Origin: Croceicoccus naphthovorans
GTDB taxonomy: Bacteria; Pseudomonadota; Alphaproteobacteria; Sphingomonadales; Sphingomonadaceae
Direction: 5' to 3'
Length of the DNA: 64,000 nucleotides
NCBI RefSeq assembly: GCF_001028705.1
Contig: NZ_CP011770.1
Coordinates: 623,501 to 687,500 of the forward strand
Part shown: piece by piece, positions 48,865 through 57,530 of the stretch
Layout of the letters: each line of letters opens with the position of its first letter
How positions within the stretch are numbered: position 1 is the stretch's first letter
The notes under the pieces: generated by a model
Databases searched by the model: none
The model's input: only the letters and a program-made list of their open reading frames with translations
What the model was told of the DNA's origin: nothing
Position numbers and translations under genes: made by a program

Positions 48865-51048
48865 ATGAACAGGCATTCGTCCATCGCCGCCATCGGCACT
48901 TATCGACCCGACTTTGCGCCCGATCCGATCGAGAACGCTCCGGTCCTGAACATGGGCCGCGTCGGCGGGATCGTCTGGCACTATCGCCTGCTGATCGCGG
49001 GCCTGTTCCTTGGCGCATTGCTGCTGGGTCTGGCCATCACGATGCTTCTGACGCCGGAATATACCGCCAGCGCCAGTTTGCAGATCGATCAGGAAGCGCA
49101 ACGCATCCTCGATTCGCAGGACGAGGCGTCCAGCAGCGCGTGGCAGGATGCCGACCGGTTCCTGCAAACCCACGTCGACGTGCTGCGCAGCCGCCGCATG
49201 GCCGAACGCGTTGCGGGCGAGCTGGACCTGTTCGACGATGCCGACGCGTTTTTTGCCACGATGCAGGTCGACCCGCCCAAGGCCGGGCTGGGCGATCCCG
49301 ATCTGGCCAGGCGCGAGAAAGTGCTGCGCGTGATCGCCGACAATCTCGACATTCACCTGCCCGGCGATTCGCGGGTGGTGAGCATCGCCTTCACCAGCCC
49401 CGATCCGCAATTCGCCGCGCGTTTCGCCAATACTTTTGCCGACAGCTATGCGCGGTACAATGTGGACCGGCGGGTGGAGAATACCGAATACGCCCGCGAC
49501 TTCCTGTCGCGCCAGCTGTCCGAAGCGCGCGACCGATTGGAACGCGCCGAGCAGGATGCCAACAACTATGCCCGCACCGTCGGGCTGGTCCGCACACCCT
49601 CTACTGCGCCGGGCCTGCCCGAATCGACTCTGACCGCCGTCGATCTGGGGGCCTATAACGGCGCGCTGGCAGAGGCGCGGACAGAGCGGATCGCGGCGCA
49701 GAGCAAGTGGAACCGCGTGGCGGGTGCGCCCGATATCGCCATCGGCGATGCGATCTCGAACCAGGCGATGCAGCAACTGATCGCAGCGCGCGCCGCCGTA
49801 CATGCGCAACTTCAGGCGCAACTGGCCAACAAGCAGGCCGCGCATCCGGCGGTCGCACCCTTGCGCAATCAGCTGGAAGAATACGATGCGCAGATCGCTT
49901 CGCTGGCCGAAGGTATTCGCCGTTCGGTGCGCGACGATTACCTGATGGCGGTTCAGCGCGAGCAGGAACTGCAGGGCCGCGTCAACGGCCTCAAAACCGC
50001 GACGCAGCAGGAACGGGACGAGAGCGTGCAGCTCAACACCCTGATGCGCGAGGTGGACACCAGCCGCCAGCTCTATGACGCATTGTTGCAGCGTTATCGC
50101 GAGACGAGCGCAGAGGCGAACATCACCAGCAACAACGTGCAGCAGATCGACCGCGCGATGCCGCCGGTGCGGCCATCGTCGCCGCGCCTGTTGCTGAACC
50201 TTGCGCTGGCCGGCCTGCTGGGACTGGCCGTGGCGGCGGTGGTCGTGTTCCTGCGCGAGCAGGGCGACGATCGGCTGCGCCGTCCATCGGATATTGCCGA
50301 GAGGCTGGGGCTGAAACTGCTGGGCATTACCCCAAAGCTGAAGGGCGATGCCGATCCGGTGGCGGTGCTGGCCGAGCCTGCCTCGCCGCTGGCCGAATCG
50401 TTTGCATCGCTACGCACCGCCTTGCAGTTCGCGACACCTGTCGGCCTTCCGCGCCTGTTGATGCTTACTTCTACCGAGGCTGCAGAAGGGAAGTCGTCCA
50501 CCGCATACGGTATTGCGCGTTCGGTCGCGGACGGCGGCGCGCGCGTGTTGTTGATCGATTGCGATCTGCGCCGCCCGGCTATCGCCGACATCACAGGTGT
50601 TCGGAACACCGTGGGCCTGACCGGAGCGCTGGCGACGCCGGGGGCGGTCGGCAGCGCCATCGAACAGAGCGAAATCGCGAACCTGTTCGTGATGACCAGC
50701 GGCGCGCGGCCCGCTGTGCCGACCGATTTAATCGGATCGGCCCAGATGATGGCGCTGTTGTCGCGGTTTGGCGAACGGTTTGACACGATCGTTTTGGATG
50801 CCCCACCGGTGCTGGGGCTGGCCGATGCGCCGATCCTTGCCAACTTGCCGGGCGTTGCGACATTGTTCGTGGTTGAGGCCGGAAGAACGCACCGGGCTGC
50901 GGCAAAAAGCGCGCTGGCGCGGCTGCGCGATACCAATGCCGACGTGATCGGCGCGGTCATGTCCCGCTTCGACTTTGCAGAGGCACGTCGCCTTGGGCTG
51001 GGCCACGAATATGGGCGGGGGTACACCTATTACAACTACGGTGCCTGA
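48865..51048 (+). CDS. Wzc-like polysaccharide co-polymerase / tyrosine autokinase
   Basis: 727 residues. Wzz-type chain-length domain with TM1 at about 33-57 and TM2 at about 439-460 enclosing a coiled-coil periplasmic part. The cytoplasmic BY-kinase has Walker A STEAAEGKSSTAYGIARS (from about 534), Walker A' VLLIDCDLRRP (about 561) and Walker B FDTIVLDAPPVLGLAD. The C-terminus ends in a tyrosine cluster (EYGRGYTYYNYGA), the autophosphorylation tail. It controls polymer length and export through phosphorylation cycles. No cognate low-molecular-weight phosphatase gene is in the cluster. Confidence 0.94.
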   Translation: MNRHSSIAAIGTYRPDFAPDPIENAPVLNMGRVGGIVWHYRLLIAGLFLGALLLGLAITMLLTPEYTASASLQIDQEAQRILDSQDEASSSAWQDADRFLQTHVDVLRSRRMAERVAGELDLFDDADAFFATMQVDPPKAGLGDPDLARREKVLRVIADNLDIHLPGDSRVVSIAFTSPDPQFAARFANTFADSYARYNVDRRVENTEYARDFLSRQLSEARDRLERAEQDANNYARTVGLVRTPSTAPGLPESTLTAVDLGAYNGALAEARTERIAAQSKWNRVAGAPDIAIGDAISNQAMQQLIAARAAVHAQLQAQLANKQAAHPAVAPLRNQLEEYDAQIASLAEGIRRSVRDDYLMAVQREQELQGRVNGLKTATQQERDESVQLNTLMREVDTSRQLYDALLQRYRETSAEANITSNNVQQIDRAMPPVRPSSPRLLLNLALAGLLGLAVAAVVVFLREQGDDRLRRPSDIAERLGLKLLGITPKLKGDADPVAVLAEPASPLAESFASLRTALQFATPVGLPRLLMLTSTEAAEGKSSTAYGIARSVADGGARVLLIDCDLRRPAIADITGVRNTVGLTGALATPGAVGSAIEQSEIANLFVMTSGARPAVPTDLIGSAQMMALLSRFGERFDTIVLDAPPVLGLADAPILANLPGVATLFVVEAGRTHRAAAKSALARLRDTNADVIGAVMSRFDFAEARRLGLGHEYGRGYTYYNYGA

Positions 51049-52108
51049 TCGGGTGCCCCGGCCCTGGGGCAGACCGGTGCGGCTTGCCGCAACCGGGGTG
51101 CTGGCGGGACTGGCGGTTCTGACCGGTGGGTCCGGCGCTGAGCGGGCCAAAATATTTCAGCGCGACCCGGTTGAGGCCGCGCTGGCCCGTCCGTTGCAAC
51201 CGGGGGCGATGGCGCTGGCCGCCTTGGCTCTGCAGGCGGAGGGTCGAGAGGCGGCGTCGGGCCTAGTGATACGGGCCGCCGCGATGCAGGGCTGGCGCGA
51301 TCCGCTGGCGCAAAGCTGGGCGGTGCAGCAGGCGCTCGTGTCGGGGCATCCGAACATCGCGGCGGAGCGGATGGAGGCGCTGCTGCGGGCAGCACCTGAA
51401 AGCGCCTTGGCCGCGCCGGTGTTGGCAAGCGTGACGGCAGATGGCGACGCACGCCGGGCCTTGGCGAAACGGATGACCATTGGCGAGCCGTGGAGCGATG
51501 CCGTGCTGCCGATGTTGGCGGAGCAGGGTTCGCCGGGGTTGGTGCCGTTAGCTCGAGAAGCCCGCCGATCCGGCTACCTGCCCGCGCGCGCAGGGTTGGT
51601 CGATGCGGTCGGTAGGGCGGCTCAGCGCGATCCGGCGCTTGGACAAGACCTGCTCGCCGCCTTGGCAGGGCCGCGCGATCTGGCTCGCACCGGACTGTGG
51701 GATGCGGCGTTCGCCGCAGTGAAATTGCCGCGCGATCAGGTCACCCCTTTCGAATGGGCGCGAATGCCAGCTGCGGGTGTTGCGCTGTCCAGCGCCAAGG
51801 GGCGGCTGAACGTAAAGCGAACCGCCCACACACCCGCCCATGTCGCTGCCATAACCGCCGTGGTCGCACCGGGCAGATACCGTCTGACCTGGCATGCTTC
51901 GGGCAATGAACCATTGTCGTTGCACGCGGTCTGTGCATTTCCCGCCCGTGCGCTGGAAAACGCGCGCATCCAGCAACATGCCGATGAATTCGCGCGCACA
52001 ATCACCGTGCCTGAAGACTGCCGCGCAGTCCGGATTCGTGTATTCGCGCCGTCATCCGGGCCGAGCCAGAGCTGGCTCAGCCAGCCATCGATAGAGCGGA
52101 TCGACTGA
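51041..52108 (+). CDS. Hypothetical protein in the EPS export operon
   Basis: 355 residues if started at GTG 51041, overlapping the kinase gene; GTG 51053 or ATG 51011 are alternatives and none has a clear ribosome site. A hydrophobic N-terminal segment (VRLAATGVLAGLAVLTGG) suggests a signal or anchor. The middle is an Ala-rich helical repeat region resembling TPR/HEAT-like arrays (AMALAALALQAEGREAASGL, LAREARRSGYLPARAGLV). The last third looks beta-rich with two cysteines (VCAF, DCRAVRIRVF). No family recognised. Likely periplasmic partner of the export machinery. Its 3' end overlaps the convergent polymerase-like gene by 32 bp. Confidence 0.65.
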   Translation: MPDRVPRPWGRPVRLAATGVLAGLAVLTGGSGAERAKIFQRDPVEAALARPLQPGAMALAALALQAEGREAASGLVIRAAAMQGWRDPLAQSWAVQQALVSGHPNIAAERMEALLRAAPESALAAPVLASVTADGDARRALAKRMTIGEPWSDAVLPMLAEQGSPGLVPLAREARRSGYLPARAGLVDAVGRAAQRDPALGQDLLAALAGPRDLARTGLWDAAFAAVKLPRDQVTPFEWARMPAAGVALSSAKGRLNVKRTAHTPAHVAAITAVVAPGRYRLTWHASGNEPLSLHAVCAFPARALENARIQQHADEFARTITVPEDCRAVRIRVFAPSSGPSQSWLSQPSIERID

Positions 52109-53390
52109 CGGGCGCTTCCTCTCTGCCCAGCCGGATCAGGTGCATCCCGCTGGTCGCATAGCCGATGACGAACAGCGCGAAAGCCGGCGAATAGGCCTCT
52201 ACCGACAGGACGTAGAGATTGATCGCCGCGATCAGCAGCAGCTTGGTCCGGTCCTGCTCTTTCAGTGCGGCCAGCACCATCCCGGCGACCAGCGGCACGA
52301 AACACAGGCCGAACATCGCGAAGCTGGTAAGATAGAAATTGTCGATAGGCCGCAACAGCGATGCCCATTCCGAATAGCGCGCCGGAAAGGTCAGGCAGCC
52401 AAGTCCGCACCCGAACACCAGCGATTGGGGCGACCGATCGGCCAGAAAAACGAAGGGAAATTGCCAGCTTTCGCGCACGCGCTGTTGAAAGCTGGCAAGG
52501 TTCGGACTGATTTCCTCAAACCGGATCGACGATGCCGCAACCACCATCACCAGCGGCACGAGTACCAGCAGGAACGACCCCACCGCCAGCACGCGATGCG
52601 CTTCGCGTGTCCGCAAAGGGGCAAGGAAATAGGCCTGCACCGCGATAAACACCGTCGCCATGATCGAAACGACCAGTGCCGTCCGGCTCGTCGCGATCCA
52701 GCACGTCGCGATCACGCCCAGCCCCAGCGCGATGGCGGCGGTAGGGCTCAGCTTGCGGTGGACGAGCAGCAGCGTGAGCAAAGCGATCATCGCCGCCGTC
52801 GTCGATTCCCCGGAAAACCCGCCGAACCGCGTGACCGATTGAATCCACCAGACGCGGTCGACCGTCTTTTCCTGCCCAAACTGTTCGATGGCAAGGCCGG
52901 ACCACGGATAGGTCACGAACTGGTCGATCACGACACCCGCGATGGTCAATAGGCAGACCATAACCAACAGCCTGCGCATCCGCGACAAGGCGGGCAGATC
53001 GACCCCGGCCAGCAGCCAGCCGGCATAGATCGGCACGAACATCTTGAATGCCGCGCCCAGAAAGGCCGGGGCCGGCCCCACGGTCGCAGCGGCAATGAAC
53101 AAGGAAATCGGCAAGAGCGCCAGCGCATAGAGTGCAAACGGAGCCCTCCGCCGCAGTCCGAATTCCCACGCGAAGGCAGCCAGCGCGACGACCCCGATCA
53201 GATCGACCGCGAACCAGGCAAGACCCAGCCCGCCCAGATCGAGCCACCACCGCACCGGTGCGGCAAAGGCATCGCGCAGCAGGTGCGCCGCCCCGGCGAC
53301 AAGACCGATCAGGCGAACGGTATCCAGCGATGGTGTCTCGGCCCGATCCCACCGCGCGGCGGCGGGCAAGGCCCCCTGAAACTGTCCCAT
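52077..53390 (-). CDS. Second O-antigen-ligase/EPS polymerase-like membrane protein
   Basis: 437 residues with about 11-12 membrane segments. A cytoplasm/periplasm pattern like Wzy proteins is seen: GFSGESTTAAMIALLTLLLV, IATSRTALVVSIMATVFIAV and a large loop (FEEISPNLASFQQRVRESWQ) followed by FGCGLGCLTFPARYSEWASL. It differs from the 46814 gene and could be the true Wzy with the other a ligase, or the reverse. It ends with 32 bp convergent overlap with the hypothetical gene. Confidence 0.72.
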   Translation of the reverse strand: MGQFQGALPAAARWDRAETPSLDTVRLIGLVAGAAHLLRDAFAAPVRWWLDLGGLGLAWFAVDLIGVVALAAFAWEFGLRRRAPFALYALALLPISLFIAAATVGPAPAFLGAAFKMFVPIYAGWLLAGVDLPALSRMRRLLVMVCLLTIAGVVIDQFVTYPWSGLAIEQFGQEKTVDRVWWIQSVTRFGGFSGESTTAAMIALLTLLLVHRKLSPTAAIALGLGVIATCWIATSRTALVVSIMATVFIAVQAYFLAPLRTREAHRVLAVGSFLLVLVPLVMVVAASSIRFEEISPNLASFQQRVRESWQFPFVFLADRSPQSLVFGCGLGCLTFPARYSEWASLLRPIDNFYLTSFAMFGLCFVPLVAGMVLAALKEQDRTKLLLIAAINLYVLSVEAYSPAFALFVIGYATSGMHLIRLGREEAPVSRSALSMAG

Positions 53391-53417
53391 GCCAAAGGGT
53401 TATCATCGCGGGAAAAG

Positions 53418-53446
53418 CGGGGCCAGATCAGGTTGATCCGGCCCCG
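53418..53446 (-). terminator. Intrinsic terminator of the spike-base/beta-helix unit
   Basis: CGGGGCC-a-GATCA / TGATC-c-GGCCCCG with a three-base loop: 12 pairs with one internal mismatch. Six bases after the beta-helix stop on the minus strand, followed there by GCTTTTCC. It isolates the spike-like pair from the polymerase-like gene downstream. Confidence 0.75.
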
Positions 53447-53452
53447 ATGCAA

Positions 53453-54895
53453 TTACCAATTGTCCACCAAACCGGTTCCTTGCGGCGCGGACCGCAGTGG
53501 CGGCATCGCGCGCAAGTGGACGGCGGCGGCGTTGTCGGCGTGGGCATGGGTGGTGGCGGGCGGCATCGCGATACGCACCCGGTCGGCCCAGATCTGCGCC
53601 GACTCGTTCGCCACGATCGCGCCCGGCGGGGTCGTACCGCCCAACACGATGTCACCACGGTCGGCAAAAATCCGAGTGCCCGCCAGCCATGTCAGCGATT
53701 GCGCGACACAGCGGATCGTGCCGCCGTTGGTCCGCCCGAACTCACCCGCGAAATCCGCGCCGACGACGTCCTCGTGCAGGGTAAAGCTGTTGCAGCTGAG
53801 CGCCGCATTGCGTCCGCACAGGATGGACCGGCAGTTGACGGTGACAAGGTGGCAATCGGTATCCAGCCCGCCATAATTGCTGCCCGAAAAGCCGTCCTTC
53901 GCATTGTTGCTGGCGTCGCAATCGACGAACAGCGCCAGTCCGTGCAGGTCGCCGATGATGGTGCCGTTGGCATTGATCGCATCGCTGCCGCAATAGTTGA
54001 AGGTGCTGCGCTCAACCACGACTGCCTTCATCGATCCGGGCTTTGCGGTCGGCTGATAATGAAAGCCGGCAGAGGCGCTGCCGCCGATCGTATCGAAGCC
54101 CGAAATCGTGTCGTCCGCGCCCAGATACACGCTGGTCGGGGCATCGAACCGCCATGTGCCGCCGCCTGAACGCAGGACGCGGACGTTGCGGTTGGTCACC
54201 GCCTTGCCGTCGTGCCGGTTGACGTAGATCTTGCCGTTTACAAAGGCCCAGCTGCCCGGCGTGCGATTGCAGATCGCGGCGGTGTCGACGCGCAGCAGAT
54301 CGGGGTGAAAGCCATCGGCATCGTGGCGCGACAGGTCGATCACCCGGTCCACCGTCGCCACTGACCAGCCGTAGCAATTGGTCTGCGTGCCATCCTTCGG
54401 CGGGTTGGCGTAATCGTCCCAAGTGCCCGTCACCACCCGTCCGCCCTTGGCGATAAAGGCGATGTCCACGGTGGGGCGCATGGCGATGAACATCGAAGGG
54501 TTCGTGGGCTTGCCGTACTCGCCCGCGCGGACGATCACCTTGGCCGGTTGCCCGCTGGCGTTCGCCGCCTCGACCGCTTTCCAGATTGAGCGCCATGGCA
54601 GCGATTCGGTGCCTTGGCCGTCGTTGTCGCTGCCCGTGGGAGAGACGTAATAGGTGTTTGCCGGGGCCGAGCGCGCGGTCGAGAACAGGTCGAAAATCTC
54701 GGCAGGCGACTTGTCCAGCGTGGCGACGGTGCCGTCGGCATGGCTGGACAGCGCGACGTTTGGTTCCCACTCGGCGACGGTCCACGCCGCGCGCCAGTCG
54801 GCGGGGATGTCCGCGCGCACGGCTTCGTCCATCGCGACGCCGAAACCGGCAAGGGCGGAGCGGCTGACGCCGCCGATTGATCCGGAATGGTGCAT
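53453..54895 (-). CDS. Right-handed beta-helix protein, candidate head-spike/tailspike fibre
   Basis: 480 residues. The first 75 residues form a separate N-terminal region, then NTYYVSPTGSDNDGQGTESL (80-99) is the typical entry to a right-handed parallel beta-helix. Repetitive beta rungs follow (VIVRAGEY, GSMKAVVVERSTFNYC, LFVDCDASNNAKDGFSG, NGGTIRCVAQ). There is no signal peptide, unlike secreted polysaccharide lyases. It starts five bases after the spike-base-like gene, so the two are one transcription unit. By analogy with GTA GhsA/GhsB, it may be the fibre that binds or cuts capsule. An alternative is a cytosolic EPS-related enzyme. Confidence 0.6.
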   Translation of the reverse strand: MHHSGSIGGVSRSALAGFGVAMDEAVRADIPADWRAAWTVAEWEPNVALSSHADGTVATLDKSPAEIFDLFSTARSAPANTYYVSPTGSDNDGQGTESLPWRSIWKAVEAANASGQPAKVIVRAGEYGKPTNPSMFIAMRPTVDIAFIAKGGRVVTGTWDDYANPPKDGTQTNCYGWSVATVDRVIDLSRHDADGFHPDLLRVDTAAICNRTPGSWAFVNGKIYVNRHDGKAVTNRNVRVLRSGGGTWRFDAPTSVYLGADDTISGFDTIGGSASAGFHYQPTAKPGSMKAVVVERSTFNYCGSDAINANGTIIGDLHGLALFVDCDASNNAKDGFSGSNYGGLDTDCHLVTVNCRSILCGRNAALSCNSFTLHEDVVGADFAGEFGRTNGGTIRCVAQSLTWLAGTRIFADRGDIVLGGTTPPGAIVANESAQIWADRVRIAMPPATTHAHADNAAAVHLRAMPPLRSAPQGTGLVDNW

Positions 54896-54900
54896 TTTGC

Positions 54901-55164
54901 TCAGCCCTCCGCGATCAGGTCAGTCGCCGTCGTCCCGGTCGCGCGCACATGGCTGGCGCGCACGGCGATGTAGCTGGCGTCGGGAAGGTTGCGATAGGTC
55001 ACATCGGCATCGCTATCCATGCCGCGCAGGGTCACGTCCCCTCCGCTTCCGACGTAGATGCCCTTGGGAATCGCGGGCAGGCTGGCATTGTCGTCGGGTT
55101 GAATCGCGAAGGGCGCACGGGACGGCGAATTCGCGCTGTCCTGAAAGGATTCGAATCGATCCAT
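54901..55164 (-). CDS. Spike base protein, Rcc01079 (GhsA)-like
   Basis: 87 residues with GGAG about nine bases before ATG 55164. The sequence follows the small GTA head-spike-base family: an N-terminal FAIQPDDNASLPAIPKGIYV, then GGDVTLRGMDSDADVTYRNL, and the end VRASHVRATGTTATDLIAEG (family pattern RA..V.ATGTTAT.I). There is no signal peptide. In Rhodobacter capsulatus the family member Rcc01079 sits on GTA heads and anchors the fibre Rcc01080 that binds capsule. Here it precedes a beta-helix gene inside the EPS cluster. Family assignment is by motif recognition. Confidence 0.75.
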   Translation of the reverse strand: MDRFESFQDSANSPSRAPFAIQPDDNASLPAIPKGIYVGSGGDVTLRGMDSDADVTYRNLPDASYIAVRASHVRATGTTATDLIAEG

Positions 55165-55228
55165 GTTCTTGCTCCGTTCTATGGAGCCAGCCTCTTATGC
55201 AGGATCGCAGCTTGTAGGAAAGTGGATT

Positions 55229-56395
55229 ATGCGAATTCACCTAAATGCCCATACCGGTTTGGTTGACGCATCGGTTTCAGGGTCGCCGGCCATGGTTCGG
55301 GACGAGCAGGAACATTGGCCGCGCGTGCTGCATGTCAGCGAGGTGCTGCCCGGCGGGGTCGGGCGCTATATCGACGAGTTGTCGCGGGCGCAGGCGGCAG
55401 ACGCCGGGCCGGGGCAAGTGGCGGTGCTGGGGCCGGAGGGGCAGCTGGATACGATGGCGCCCGATCCGGCGGTGCGGTATTTCGGCTATCGGCAGGCGCA
55501 GCGCGGAGTTGGAGGGCTGGCATCGCTGGCGCGGGCCTTGCGGCGAACGGTGTTGGAGTTTCGGCCCGATGTCGTTCACTTGCACAGCAGCTTTGCGGGG
55601 CTGGTCGGGCGGCTGATCGGCACCGGGGTGGCGACGGTGTACACCGCGCATGGTTGGGCCATCGATCCCGACCGGCCAGCGCGGTTTCGCCCCGCGATGA
55701 TCGCGACCGAGCGGGCCTTGGCGCGGCGGTGCGATGCGGTGATCAATATCTCTCCGCACGAGATGGCGTTTTTGGGCGAGATGGGGTTTCCGGCGGATCG
55801 GATGCGGCTGGTGCTGACGGGTCTTGGGAATGCCGCGATGCGAACTTCGCCAGCGCCCGTCGGCGGCGATGGGCCGTTGCGGCTGTTATTCGTCGGCAGG
55901 CTCGATCCGCAAAAGGGCTTCGATCTGCTGTGGCCCGAACTGGTCGAGGCTGCGCCGGGCAACCTGCATGTGCGCGTGGCAGGAACGGCGATGAAGGGCG
56001 GCGGTGGAGCCGGGTATCGCCCGCTGCCCAATGTCGAATTCCTCGGCTGGGTCGATCATGCAGAGGTGCAACGCCAGCTGGGATGGGCCGATGCGCTGAT
56101 CATGCCTTCTCGGTGGGAGGGTATGCCGCTTGCCGCGCTGGAGGCGATGCGGGCGGGGCGGGCCGTGCTGTCCAGCGACCGGAGTGCGTTCCGGTCCATT
56201 GTCGAGCATGGGGTGAGCGGTTTGCGGCTGGATATCGACCGGCCCGGTTTCCTCGCCCGAGCGCTGGAGGGGGTCACACGCGCCGATCTGGTGCGGATGG
56301 GCGCGGCGGGTCGGGCGCGGATCGAGTGCGATTTTCGCCATGATCGCATGGTGCGCGAAATCTGGGATGTCTATCGAGAGGTCGTTGCGCCTTGA
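55229..56395 (+). CDS. Glycosyltransferase family 4
   Basis: 388 residues from ATG 55229 with TAGGAAAG upstream. GT-B fold: N-terminal LHVSEVLPGGVGRYIDELSR and VVHLHSSFAGLVGRLIGTGV, then C-terminal LLFVGRLDPQKGFDLLWPEL and the donor motif MPSRWEGMPLAALEAMRAGR. It probably adds a sugar to the lipid-linked EPS repeat on the cytoplasmic face. Divergent from the spike-base gene across 64 bases and overlapping the next glycosyltransferase by 25 bp convergently. Confidence 0.9.
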   Translation: MRIHLNAHTGLVDASVSGSPAMVRDEQEHWPRVLHVSEVLPGGVGRYIDELSRAQAADAGPGQVAVLGPEGQLDTMAPDPAVRYFGYRQAQRGVGGLASLARALRRTVLEFRPDVVHLHSSFAGLVGRLIGTGVATVYTAHGWAIDPDRPARFRPAMIATERALARRCDAVINISPHEMAFLGEMGFPADRMRLVLTGLGNAAMRTSPAPVGGDGPLRLLFVGRLDPQKGFDLLWPELVEAAPGNLHVRVAGTAMKGGGGAGYRPLPNVEFLGWVDHAEVQRQLGWADALIMPSRWEGMPLAALEAMRAGRAVLSSDRSAFRSIVEHGVSGLRLDIDRPGFLARALEGVTRADLVRMGAAGRARIECDFRHDRMVREIWDVYREVVAP

Positions 56396-57474
56396 GCGAC
56401 CCGGTCGACCAGTCCCGAAAGTCGCCGCGCGGACCGATCCCAGGCATAGCTGGCGGCCTGCAACCGACCCTTGGCGATCATCCGTTGGGCCAATTGCGCA
56501 TCGCCGGTGACCGCCAGCATTGCGCACCCCATCTCCCCTACATCGAGCGGGTCGACCAGCAACGCGGCCTCGCCGCAAACTTCGGGCAGGGCGGAGGCTT
56601 TTGCGGCGATCACCGGGGTGCCCAGCGCCATTGCCTCAATCGCTGGAATGCCGAACCCTTCGAGCAGCGAGGGCATCAGAAATGCCGCCGCCCCTTCAAT
56701 CACCGCGCGCAGTTCGGCGTCATTGATGCGCGACAGTCGGTGCAGGCGCGGGTGCTTGGCCATACCGATCTCATCGCCGAAAATGCGCGGATCGCCGCCG
56801 CCGACAATGACGAGGTCGAACGCGGGATTGTCCAGCGCGGCATAGGCGGCAAGCGCGGTGGCGAAATTTTTGTTCGGGTTCGCGCTGCCGACGCACAGCG
56901 CATAGGGCCGTGCCGCGATGCCAAGGCGTTCTGGGGCGCTGCGGTCGGGTTCGACCTCAAGGATATGATCGGCGGCGTTGTAAATCACCTCGATCCGGCT
57001 GGCGTCGATGCCGAAGGCCCGCGCGATCTCTCTTGCCGACCAATGCGAGACGGTGCAGATCGTCGCCTGCCGCGCCAGCGCGCCTTGCAACACGCGATAG
57101 GCAACGCGAAAGCGCCGCGAAAATCCATCCGGGCCGAGCAGATAGTTCACATCGTGGATCATCACGATCTGCCGCCGCAGCCCGACCGGTCCGGTACCGC
57201 CCAACCCGACAAGAACGTCCTGCGGGCCGAGATGGCGACGCAGCGTCACCTGTTCCCACAAGTGCCCCGAAAGGCCGGGCACGACCTCTACCGGCATCGC
57301 GTAATCGGGTCGTGGCGGTTCTGGCGCGACCGTCACCGCATCGGTGCGCGTCGTGATCAGCCGACGCCCAAGTTCATAGGCGACGCGCTGGACGCCGGTC
57401 ATCGGCTGGCCGGTGAAACGGGCATTCAGATGGATCAAGCGGCCCCCAATGTGGTTGGCGATATTGCCAAACAT
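56371..57474 (-). CDS. Glycosyltransferase family 4
   Basis: 367 residues from ATG 57474; GTG 57537 would add 21 residues but overlaps the divergent flippase start. N-terminal LNARFTGQPMTGVQRVAYEL is typical of GT4 enzymes acting in EPS loci. The C-terminal part has YALCVGSANPNKNFATALAA and MPSLLEGFGIPAIEAMALGT with the E..G.P donor motif. It likely acts in repeat-unit assembly. Convergent overlap with the preceding glycosyltransferase and a short divergent gap to the flippase. Confidence 0.9.
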   Translation of the reverse strand: MFGNIANHIGGRLIHLNARFTGQPMTGVQRVAYELGRRLITTRTDAVTVAPEPPRPDYAMPVEVVPGLSGHLWEQVTLRRHLGPQDVLVGLGGTGPVGLRRQIVMIHDVNYLLGPDGFSRRFRVAYRVLQGALARQATICTVSHWSAREIARAFGIDASRIEVIYNAADHILEVEPDRSAPERLGIAARPYALCVGSANPNKNFATALAAYAALDNPAFDLVIVGGGDPRIFGDEIGMAKHPRLHRLSRINDAELRAVIEGAAAFLMPSLLEGFGIPAIEAMALGTPVIAAKASALPEVCGEAALLVDPLDVGEMGCAMLAVTGDAQLAQRMIAKGRLQAASYAWDRSARRLSGLVDRVAQGATTSR

Positions 57475-57530
57475 AGGCAAGGGGTTAGGCAGCCCGCGGT
57501 GTTCGATCAAGCAAAGCAGGCTCCATATCG

